Below, in pieces: positions 33,183 to 40,389 of a stretch of DNA of 40,482 nucleotides (positions are counted from its first letter, which is position 1; each line of letters starts with the position of its first letter). A program made the translations under genes and the position numbers. The notes beneath the pieces are model-generated. The model did no database searches and was not told the DNA's origin. It was given only the letters and a program-made list of their open reading frames with translations. This DNA is from RZYY01 sp036794825. GTDB lineage: Bacteria; Bacteroidota; Bacteroidia; Bacteroidales; 4484-276. The stretch lies in NCBI GenBank assembly GCA_036794825.1, contig DAIRGA010000038.1:1-40482 (forward strand), read 5' to 3'.

Positions 33183-34400
33183 ACCATCAACTTCATCGGC
33201 CACCCGGCGCATGTGCATCTGTTTAAGCATTTTGCCCATGAGATGACCGCCCGGGGGCATCAGGTGCATTTTACCATTCGGGACAGGGAATTTGTAACCG
33301 GGCTGCTGCAGCACGAAGGGTTCACCTTCACCAGCTTTGGCCCCAACTATCCATCAGCAGCCGGTAAGCTGTGGGGCCTGTTGCGGTTTACCTGGCTGTT
33401 GCTTCGCGCAGGATTGCGGTTCAAACCCGATATCCTCCTCAGCCACAGCTCCATGTACTCCGCTATTGCGGCTTTTTTGCTGCGCCGGCCCCACATCTCC
33501 TTCGAGGACACCTTCAACTTCGAGCAGATCAGGCTTTACCAGCCCTTTACCAAAGCCATCCTTACTGCCACCTACGACCACCCCCTCAAATCAAAAAAAG
33601 TAGTCCGCTACCCCGGCTACCACGAACTCGCCTACCTCCACCCCAGCCGCTTCACCCCCGATCCCTCCGTCCTCCACGAACTGCCACTGCGAGGAGCGCC
33701 AGCGACGAAGCAGCCCCATAATGCCCCTTCAGAGCTTTCCTCTGCGTCCCCATCCGAAGCCTGGCTCTGCGAGGAGCGAAGCGACGAAGCAGCCTCAACC
33801 CTTCAACCTTTCAACTCCTCAACCTTAAACACAGAACACCAAACGCCAAACGCCCAACGTCCAGCATCCAACAAAAAATTCATCATCCTCCGTTTCGTCT
33901 CCTGGTTCGCCTCACACGATATCGGTCACACCGGCATGACCCTCGAAAACAAGATTGCCGCAGTCAACGCCTTCTCAGCCCACGCAAAGGTCTTTATCAG
34001 CTCCGAATCTCCCCTTCCCTCAGTCCTCGAGCCTTACCGTTTCCCACTTCCCCCGCATCGCATGCATCATGCCATTGCTTTTGCTTCACTCGTTTTTGGC
34101 GAAAGTGCCACCATGGCCTCTGAAGCCGCCATGCTCGGCATCCCCGCCATCTACCTCGACAACACCGGCAGGCTTTACACCCGGGAGCAGGAAGAAAAGT
34201 ACGGCCTCGTTTTCAACTACACCGAGAGCGAACAAGACCAGCAGCGCGCCATCGCCAGAGGACTTGAACTCCTTACCACGCCAGGCATCAAAGAACAATG
34301 GCAGCAAAAAAGAGCCCGGATGCTCAGGGAGAAGATAGATGTCACCAGGTGGCTGGTGGACTTTGTGGAAGAGTTTTACAATAAAGGCCGCCCGGGATAA
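33183..34400 (+). CDS. DUF354 protein, second copy, no normal start and 62-codon repeat insertion
   Basis: Reading from the TAA at 33180-33182, the frame begins TINFIGHPAHVHLFKHFAHE, the conserved DUF354 N-terminus, yet no ATG/GTG/TTG lies between that stop and the motif. GTG 33213 would drop the conserved GHPAHV. The third copy at 37566 has TTG AAA at the equivalent point, so a start may have been lost here. Residues 159-220 (from GTG 33213) are translated repeat (CEERSDEAASTLQPF..., then NTEHQTPNAQRPASN). After them the family sequence resumes with KFIILRFVSWFASHDIGHTG. The rest is complete to GESATMASEAAMLGIPAIYL and the C-terminus. It may be a decaying gene or use a rare start. Confidence 0.7.
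   Translation, partial: TINFIGHPAHVHLFKHFAHEMTARGHQVHFTIRDREFVTGLLQHEGFTFTSFGPNYPSAAGKLWGLLRFTWLLLRAGLRFKPDILLSHSSMYSAIAAFLLRRPHISFEDTFNFEQIRLYQPFTKAILTATYDHPLKSKKVVRYPGYHELAYLHPSRFTPDPSVLHELPLRGAPATKQPHNAPSELSSASPSEAWLCEERSDEAASTLQPFNSSTLNTEHQTPNAQRPASNKKFIILRFVSWFASHDIGHTGMTLENKIAAVNAFSAHAKVFISSESPLPSVLEPYRFPLPPHRMHHAIAFASLVFGESATMASEAAMLGIPAIYLDNTGRLYTREQEEKYGLVFNYTESEQDQQRAIARGLELLTTPGIKEQWQQKRARMLREKIDVTRWLVDFVEEFYNKGRPG
33687..33872. repeat. In-frame repeat insertion within DUF354 copy 2
   Basis: About 186 bases (62 codons). It contains two CTGCGA...GAAGCAG elements (33687-33713 and 33767-33792), TTCAACCTTTCAACTCC words and CAAACGCCCAACGTCC words, the same vocabulary as the intergenic blocks. 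It ends just before AAATTCATCATCCTCCGT (33876-33893). Confidence 0.82.
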
Positions 34401-34802
34401 AAGAGTCCATTAAGCACCCTGATTAACTTTTTAAAGCTTCTTCAACGCCAGGCTCTGCGAGAGAGGCACGACCGAAGCAGTTGCGTCGGCACTGCGCGCC
34501 AGCAGAGTACCAGTTCATTTGCATCATGCTTCCCCGGCGCTTCGTGCCTCGCAAGCCCTTACTCCGCAAAGACTTCAATATACTTTCTTCGATTAAGCGC
34601 CCTCATAAACCATGCACTTTAATACGAAGCTATAATATTACACTCCACTACAACGCCACACTCCTTAAAGCCCAATCGAAGCTTGGGTCTGCGAGCGTAG
34701 CGACGCAGCCTGTCTCACACTAAAACCGCGCTTATTTCAACGCCACACTCATTAAAGCCCCTCCAACGCCGGGTGTCTCATAAAAAACCTAACCCCAAAA
34801 AA
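34401..34802. repeat. Degenerate repeat-rich spacer
   Basis: No convincing gene. It holds a CTGCGA...GAAGCAG element (34455-34480), then a stretch from about 34480 to 34650 (GCGTCGGCACTGCGCGCC, then AGAGTACCAGTTCATTTGC and CCTCGCAAGCCCTTACTCCG). Degenerate relatives of it lie at about 35835-36015 and 38152-38230. CAACGCCACACTC followed by TTAAAGCCC occurs twice (about 34652 and 34739). A variant element is at 34689-34708. An 80-codon open frame across it (34481-34723) has no protein-like features. Confidence 0.65.
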
Positions 34803-35780
34803 ATGGACTTTACAATAAAACAATACCAACAACTCCTCACAAGCTTGCAGCACGCAGGCTTTTTTTTTCAAACCTTTGCTGAGTACATGCAGCATAAAGA
34901 AAGCTCATCTCCGACATCTGCCAATGACTCATTTCCGGATACCCACAAATCTCAGCCACTCCAACCTCCAACACCAAACCCCAGGCACAAAACGCAGAAC
35001 TCCGAACAAAGAACACTGAACCCCGAACGCCCAACGCCCAACCCCGAACGCCCAACGCCCAACCCCGAACGCCCAACGTCCAACCCCGAACACCGAACCC
35101 CGAACAAATTAATCATCCTCCGTCACGACGTAGATCTATTACCCCAAAACTCACTGCGGTTCGCCCGTATTCAACACGAACTCGGCATAACCGGCAGTTA
35201 CTATTTCCGTGCAGTAACCGAAAGCTGGGACGAAGATGTGATCCTTGAGATTCACGGTTTAGGCCACGAAGTCGGCTACCATTACGAAAGCCTCACCACC
35301 TGCAACGGCAACATCGGGGCCGCCTATCTTGACTTTGTAACCAACCTGGAGCGCCTGCGAACCCTCGTACCCGTCACCACCATCTGCATGCACGGCAGTC
35401 CCCGCTCCCCCCACGACAGCAAAGACCTCTGGAAACATTACGACTACCGCACCATCGGCATCCTCGGCGAACCCTACTTCGATCTGGATTTCAACAAATT
35501 CTTTTATCTCACAGACACAGGCAGAAGATGGGATGGCTGGCGTGTAAGCGTACGCGACAAAGTACCACAGCAGGATAAATGGGTAGGAGAGGGGCTGGTA
35601 TTCCGCTCATCCAGCGACATCATCAAAGCCGCAAACGAAGGCCGTCTGCCTTCCAGGATTATGATGACCTTCCACCCACAACGCTGGAACGATAAGCCGC
35701 TGCCGTGGATAAAAGAACTACTTTGGCAGGGCGTGAAGAATGTGGGAAAGCGGATTTTAGTCCAAACAAAAAAAGGATAA
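34803..35780 (+). CDS. Polysaccharide deacetylase-like protein with a 69-codon repeat insertion
   Basis: A 325-aa NodB-fold protein. The N-terminus MDFTIKQYQQLLTSLQHAGF and FQTFAEYMQ lead into residues 33-101, which are low-complexity NPERPTPNPERPT-type sequence encoded by CCCCGAACGCCCAACG words. The family core resumes with KLIILRHDVDLLPQNSLRFA (102-121), whose RHDVD is the metal-binding motif 1. GHEVGYHYES, ICMHGSPRSPHD and MTFHPQRWN follow. Relatives normally have only a short link before RHDVD. ATG 34803 is preferred to GTG 34773. No signal peptide. The gene is otherwise intact and probably works on a sugar intermediate or glycan. Confidence 0.82.
   Translation: MDFTIKQYQQLLTSLQHAGFFFQTFAEYMQHKESSSPTSANDSFPDTHKSQPLQPPTPNPRHKTQNSEQRTLNPERPTPNPERPTPNPERPTSNPEHRTPNKLIILRHDVDLLPQNSLRFARIQHELGITGSYYFRAVTESWDEDVILEIHGLGHEVGYHYESLTTCNGNIGAAYLDFVTNLERLRTLVPVTTICMHGSPRSPHDSKDLWKHYDYRTIGILGEPYFDLDFNKFFYLTDTGRRWDGWRVSVRDKVPQQDKWVGEGLVFRSSSDIIKAANEGRLPSRIMMTFHPQRWNDKPLPWIKELLWQGVKNVGKRILVQTKKG
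34899..35105. repeat. In-frame repeat insertion within the deacetylase gene
   Basis: About 207 bases (69 codons), including CCCCGAACGCCCAACG units repeated about four times near 35020-35090 and CACAAAACGCAGAACTCCG phrases. It ends directly before AAATTAATCATCCTCCGT (35106-35123), which differs at one base of 18 from the sequence following the DUF354 insertion at 33876. Confidence 0.8.
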
Positions 35781-36222
35781 ATCAATGCGGACTAACACCC
35801 AGATCAATCTTCGGCAGAAAGTACATTTGCGGTGCAGCAGGTTGCTTCGGCGCCATTTGCTATGGTTGAAGTGCTTCTAAACTTCGAGTGCGTGCGCTGC
35901 CAAATCATTTCCTGCGCACCTCGCAAACCCTTGCTCCGCATGGTCTTCATTATGCTCTCTCCGGTTCAACACCCTCCCAAACCACTCGTCTCCCAGCACA
36001 TCCACAATAATACACTCCCCCAAAGTCCCGCTTTTACGCCTCCCTCCGAAGCATAATCAATACAGCCCCTCCGAAGCTTGGGTCTGCGATCCCGCGCAAG
36101 CGGGAGAAGCAGCCTCACCCCCCATTTATAACCTTTCTTCTCCGAAAGCCCCCGCGCCGGGCGCCACCTCCGAAGCAGCCTCCCACCACCCTAAAAACTG
36201 GTCTTTTCAACTCAAAACCCAT
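35781..36222. repeat. Degenerate repeat-rich spacer
   Basis: No supported gene. From about 35835 to 36015 it resembles the spacer at 34480-34650 (CTCGCAAACCCTTGCTCCGC here against CTCGCAAGCCCTTACTCCGC there). A CTGCGA...GAAGCAG element at 36084-36112 has perfect arms TCCCGC/GCGGGA around GCAA. A 74-codon open frame (35832-36056) covers repeat only. Confidence 0.65.
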
Positions 36223-36249
36223 CAACAATTAAAATATTTCTTACTTTTG
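36223..36249 (+). promoter_or_regulatory. Putative Bacteroidota promoter of the DUF4143 gene
   Basis: TACTTTTG (36242-36249) fits the Bacteroidota -7 consensus TAnnTTTG and lies 47 bases before ATG 36296. It is preceded by CAACAATTAAAATA (36223-36236), which recurs exactly at 6887-6900 ahead of a TACTTTTTG. No clear -33 TTTG box is seen. Confidence 0.55.
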
Positions 36250-36295
36250 TAAATCATAATAGACAAATGTATGTTTCACTTTAAAAGTGTCAATC

Positions 36296-37525
36296 ATGAT
36301 TGATGAAATATTAAGAGCAAGACCACTTATTCCCCGTCCGTTTTACACCGGGCGGATCAAGCCATTTATTGATAAAGAGATCATTAAAGTCATCACCGGG
36401 CAGCGCCGAGTGGGGAAGAGCTATATTATGTTTCAGCTTATCGCCGAAATTGTGAAGGAGAATCCATCCTCCAATATAATCTATGTGAATAAGGAGCTAA
36501 TGCCATACAGTCACATTACCAATGATATTCAATTGTATGAATACGTTAAAAAGGAAGTAAAGCCCGGTACAAAAAACTACCTGTTTGTAGATGAGGTGCA
36601 GGAAATTACGCAATTTGAGAAGGCATTGCGCAGTTTGCTGGTGGAGAATAGCTGTGATATCTTTTGCAGTGGCAGCAACGCAAATATGCTTTCGGGGGAG
36701 CTTGCTACTTTTTTAGCCGGAAGGTACATCGAATTTAACATTCATTCATTGGCATACGATGAATTCCTCTCATTTTTAGGTCTGCCGGACACCCTTGAAG
36801 GTCTTAACAAGTATTTGACCATTGGAGGGATGCCGTATCTTAGAGTCACCGGTAAAAATGAAATGTTTGCTTTTGAATACTTGCGAAACGTCTATTCCAC
36901 AATACTTCTGAAAGATGTAGTTGCACGTGAAGGTATCCGGAATGTTTCTTTTTTGGAACAGCTTGTTGATTTTCTGGTGGATAATACGGGAAATTTATTC
37001 TCTGCTCATACCATTGCAAAGTATCTTAAGTCACAAAGGGCTTCTTTGTCGGTACAAGCGGTTCTGAACTATCTTAAGCCGCTTACCGCGGCATATTTCA
37101 TACACAAAGTACAGCGCTACGATATATCAGGTTTGAAAATATTTGAAGTAAGCGAAAAGTATTATTTCGAAGATATTGGGTTAAGGAATTGCATCCGTGG
37201 GTTCAACAGAATGAATGATATCAATAAAGTGATGGAAAATGCTGTATTTCTGCATTTACTCCGACAGGGCTTTAAGGTTTATGTGGGGCTAATTGGTAAA
37301 CTGGAGATTGATTTTGTTGCTCAAAAAGATGGAAAAACTATTTATGTTCAGGTTACCTACATGCTAACAGATGAAAATACCATCAGGCGCGAATTTGGTA
37401 ATCTCGGGAAGATTGAAGATAATTATCCCAAATATGTAGTTTCAATGGACAATTTTCAAGCCGGAACTAATTATCAGGGTATTGAGCACTTACATTTGCG
37501 TGATTTCCTGCTAACCAATTTTTAA
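36296..37525 (+). CDS. AAA_14/DUF4143 family ATPase, second copy
   Basis: A 409-aa ATPase with the same domain order as the 5593 gene but low sequence similarity. Walker A is GQRRVGKS (35-42), Walker B is YLFVDEVQEI (95-104, D99/E100) and a sensor-like FCSGSNANML follows. The GGMPYLR region is a DUF4143 hallmark. The C-terminus has LEIDFVAQKDGKTIYVQVTY, a PD-(D/E)XK-like strand pair in which the usual ExK is VQVT. ATG 36296 is chosen over GTG 36287. It has its own TAnnTTTG promoter, so it is probably transcribed separately from the sugar genes. The role is unknown. DUF354 copies 2 and 3 lie on either side. Confidence 0.88.
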   Translation: MIDEILRARPLIPRPFYTGRIKPFIDKEIIKVITGQRRVGKSYIMFQLIAEIVKENPSSNIIYVNKELMPYSHITNDIQLYEYVKKEVKPGTKNYLFVDEVQEITQFEKALRSLLVENSCDIFCSGSNANMLSGELATFLAGRYIEFNIHSLAYDEFLSFLGLPDTLEGLNKYLTIGGMPYLRVTGKNEMFAFEYLRNVYSTILLKDVVAREGIRNVSFLEQLVDFLVDNTGNLFSAHTIAKYLKSQRASLSVQAVLNYLKPLTAAYFIHKVQRYDISGLKIFEVSEKYYFEDIGLRNCIRGFNRMNDINKVMENAVFLHLLRQGFKVYVGLIGKLEIDFVAQKDGKTIYVQVTYMLTDENTIRREFGNLGKIEDNYPKYVVSMDNFQAGTNYQGIEHLHLRDFLLTNF

Positions 37526-37565
37526 TCAAAATACTGGCATCAAAACCCAAACTCAAAACGATTTA

Positions 37566-38110
37566 TTGAAAATTTTAATTGACATCGGCCATCCCGCTTA
37601 CGTGCATCTTTTCCAGCATTTTGCCCGTGAGATGAGCAGCCGCTGCCACAATGTGTTCTTTACCTGCAGCAGCAGGAGTTTGCAACGGAATTGCTGGAGC
37701 ATGAGGGGTTTGCTTACACCAACTTAGGTCGCAGTTACACCACAAAAGCAGGGAAGCTGTGGGGGCTGTTCCGGTTCACCTCGCTGCTCTTCAGGGTCAG
37801 CCGCCGGTTCAAACCAGATATCCTCCTCAGCCACAGCTCAATGTATGCTGCCTTTACGGCTTTTTTGCTGCACCGGCCCCACATCTCCTTCGAGGACACC
37901 TTCAACTTCGGGCAGATCAGGCTTTACCAGCCCTTCACCAAAGCCATCCTCACAGCCACCTACGACCACCCCCTCAAATCCAGCAAGGTAGTCCGCTACC
38001 CTGGCTACCACGAACTCGCCTACCTTCACCCCATCCGCTTCACCCCCGATCCCTCCGTCCTCCACGAACTGCCACTGCGAGGAGCGCCAGCGACGAAGCA
38101 GCCCCAAAAT
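37566..38110 (+). pseudogene. DUF354 gene, third copy: frameshifted and truncated at a repeat
   Basis: From TTG 37566 the frame reads MKILIDIGHPAYVHLFQHFA, the exact family start, but it shifts near 37670. The family sequence continues in another frame as ELLEHEGFAYTNLGRSYTTK (from about 37690). The match to copy 2 (33213) is very close from about 37755 to 38105 and includes the same CTGCGA...GAAGCAG element at the same codon (38075-38101). Copy 2 returns to DUF354 sequence after the repeat, whereas this copy runs into degenerate repeat and never resumes. The C-terminal half is lost and the gene is surely non-functional. Confidence 0.85.
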
Positions 38111-38283
38111 ACCCCTTCGGAGCTTGGGTCTACGAGGAGCGAAGCGACGAAGCAGTTGCTTCGGCACTGCGCGCCGTTAGAGTACCAGTTCATTTGCAGC
38201 ACGCTTCCCCGGCGCTTCCTTCTTCACTGCCCGTCCTCGATTTGGCTGGGAGGGGTAGTGCCGGCCTACGGAAACACAGCCGC
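38111..38283. repeat. Degenerate repeat between the DUF354 pseudogene and the Argonaute gene
   Basis: A variant CTACGA...GAAGCAG element (38130-38155) is followed by TTGCTTCGGCACTGCGCGCC and AGAGTACCAGTTCATTTGC. These match the spacer at about 34480-34530. No gene. Confidence 0.65.
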
Positions 38284-40389
38284 CTACAAAAACCATAAGC
38301 TCTTTTCCGAATCTCCGGTAAGCACTTTGTATTCAAACATTGGAAGAATTTTGGCAACCATCTCGGGATAGGCAATTGTTACCGGCAGCTTGGCATGCTT
38401 TACACTCCGCCAATAGACAAAGCAGAAATCGTGTACCTGCTGGAAGAGTCGGTTAACAGTCTTTTCATCCTGAATTACTTTTAAATCATTGCACCACAAA
38501 TTGATTTTGAGCGGCATGGGCATGTTGGGTAATTGATTGTCGCCGTATGAATCACGGTCGTTGATATACAGTAGATACTGGTGATTGGCTACCCTGAAAT
38601 ATTCCCCGTTCAGCGGAAGCCCGCTGCTGCTATCTTTAAAAGAAACAGCCAGGTTATTTGACCGGTTTTTGTTGATGCTGACGATGATCAAAGGAATATT
38701 GACCTTTAGGTTTCGGAGCATCTTTTCGATGGGCGCCAACGCTTTTTTGCCCAATTTACGATAGAAATGGATGATGATCCTTTTCGCCTCCCGGTTAGCT
38801 TCGCGGTATTTCAGCACTGCCTCCTCCACCTTGGCAGCAAGTCGCTCCGGCTCTTCAGCCCGAAAGCTGTCGAACTGCTGAAAGGTTCCATCGCCATTAA
38901 AGCAAAACGCCGATCCCATCCATGCTGTTTTCAGCTTTCTTGACCGCGACAGCCCAAACCCGATGATCAGCTCATCCTCGCCGTTGCGGTTCAGTTTCCA
39001 GGGTGCGCCTCCCAATTTGGCGATCATCGCTGCGGCAAGGTTAGGCTGGTAATATATCAGGTTGTTTTTAAAGAGTTTGGTATGGTCAATATTTTGCATC
39101 TGTATGCTCCTTGACAGTAAGACCTCCTTTACCCTGTGATAAAGTTTCCAGTTCTGCAATTTCCGCTCCCATTGTGTATAGGGATTGATGAAGAAAGCGT
39201 AATAACACTGGCCGTAGGTGAGCTGCATCGTTCGTATGCTTTGCCTGATTTGTTGCAGTATATCTGTTTTTCCGTCAAAAGCAATGTTCAGTTCAGGACG
39301 ATGAACAACGGGGAGCTTAACAAACGCTCTTAACCTGTTTTCGTTGTTGTATTGATTAATAAGGCTGTGCTGAAATGCTATCTTTCCATCAGGCCTGTTT
39401 TGATCGTAGATGAAAAAGTAGTTGATGGTACTGCAGGGTGGGAGTTTGAATGGTCCATGTTCCTTAAACCCTGCATTTATATTTTCTGACGTTTTGTCCA
39501 GTCCAAATACCAGCTCTGTTTTTGTGTTGGGAATGATAAACCTTTCGCCATCATTCACCATTTTGAATTTTCCCTGATGGGGGATGAGTTTTCTAAAGTC
39601 ATTGCTATTAAGATGACTTTGGTAAAACCATTTTATTTCATCGAAAAAATCCTTGTGTTTTTTTATGTTTCGGTTGACAGGTATGGTTAAATCAAGAAAA
39701 TTGGTCAGTTCCCTGTTTAATACCGTAAAAACGTCGCTGGCTTTGTGTTTTGCTGCTTCAGGCAGGTTATGATAACAATATAATCTTTTGGCAAAAATTG
39801 CTTTTCCAACCAACTCACCAACAAAACCGGGCATATTTTCGATCGTCTGCAGGCTTTTTCTTGCCACCATTGAGCATCCGTCATAAGAAATCAGCAGTTC
39901 GGGATTTCCAGTGACCTGGTCGGTCTGTATGCGAAGGCTGTATTTTTTGAACACAGCATATCCTTCATTAAATGTGCTGCTGTCCTTAAACCAAAACTGC
40001 GTATCATTCAGGAAATTGGGAATAACAACATCTGCGGTAGGCGTCAGAAAATCTCTGATCAGTTTGGTGTAGTAAGCTCTGGCAATGGACGGATGGTCTT
40101 TAAGATTTAGCTTGACTACTATTCCATCCTCACAGGCATCGAAGCTTGCATAAACGAAGGTGGCCGGTTGCTCGTTGATGGTAAATTGATTTCTCGCATC
40201 TTCCGGTAGATAGTCTAATGGAAACCTTTGGGCGCCGTTATTATCTACTTTGGTAAACCGGATCTCGGTTTTCTCTTTTGGAAAATTCAACATCAGGATG
40301 TTGTAGCAGTAGGGTCTTTCGTTAATGTTCGCGCTGCCTGATGCTTTAGCATCGCTGAGCGCCTGAATAATTGAGTTTTCTTTAAACAT
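38284..40389 (-). CDS. Long prokaryotic Argonaute (MID-PIWI), predicted catalytically inactive
   Basis: A 701-aa protein from ATG 40389; a TTG at 40443 would add 18 residues. The C-terminal half matches MID-PIWI of prokaryotic Argonautes. The MID helix LYHRVKEVLLSRSIQMQ (416-432) has the Y-x3-K pattern (Y417, K421) of 5'-end guide binding. KLGGAPWKL (458-466) is the conserved PIWI entry. LIIGFGLSRSR (474-484) has Gly479 where active enzymes have the first catalytic Asp. RIIIHFYRKLG (537-547) has FYR where an HxDG-type Asp is expected. The C-terminal LPVTIAYPEMVAKI is typical of PIWI ends. The first 350 residues should form N and PAZ-like regions. Active-site loss suggests the long-B class, which works with separate effectors. 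It is the only real minus-strand gene and converges on the pseudogene region. Confidence 0.85.
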   Translation of the reverse strand: MFKENSIIQALSDAKASGSANINERPYCYNILMLNFPKEKTEIRFTKVDNNGAQRFPLDYLPEDARNQFTINEQPATFVYASFDACEDGIVVKLNLKDHPSIARAYYTKLIRDFLTPTADVVIPNFLNDTQFWFKDSSTFNEGYAVFKKYSLRIQTDQVTGNPELLISYDGCSMVARKSLQTIENMPGFVGELVGKAIFAKRLYCYHNLPEAAKHKASDVFTVLNRELTNFLDLTIPVNRNIKKHKDFFDEIKWFYQSHLNSNDFRKLIPHQGKFKMVNDGERFIIPNTKTELVFGLDKTSENINAGFKEHGPFKLPPCSTINYFFIYDQNRPDGKIAFQHSLINQYNNENRLRAFVKLPVVHRPELNIAFDGKTDILQQIRQSIRTMQLTYGQCYYAFFINPYTQWERKLQNWKLYHRVKEVLLSRSIQMQNIDHTKLFKNNLIYYQPNLAAAMIAKLGGAPWKLNRNGEDELIIGFGLSRSRKLKTAWMGSAFCFNGDGTFQQFDSFRAEEPERLAAKVEEAVLKYREANREAKRIIIHFYRKLGKKALAPIEKMLRNLKVNIPLIIVSINKNRSNNLAVSFKDSSSGLPLNGEYFRVANHQYLLYINDRDSYGDNQLPNMPMPLKINLWCNDLKVIQDEKTVNRLFQQVHDFCFVYWRSVKHAKLPVTIAYPEMVAKILPMFEYKVLTGDSEKSLWFL

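Noticed and set aside
34481..34723. 80-codon open frame in the spacer
   Set aside because: Composed of degenerate dispersed repeats shared with 35835-36015 and 38152-38230; no protein family features.
35832..36056. 74-codon open frame in the spacer
   Set aside because: Same repeat material as the previous entry and no initiation signal.
37759..38298. 179-codon + strand open frame over DUF354 copy 3
   Set aside because: It is out of frame with the DUF354 reading (HPHSHLRPPPQIQQ-type translation) and arises from C-rich codon bias.
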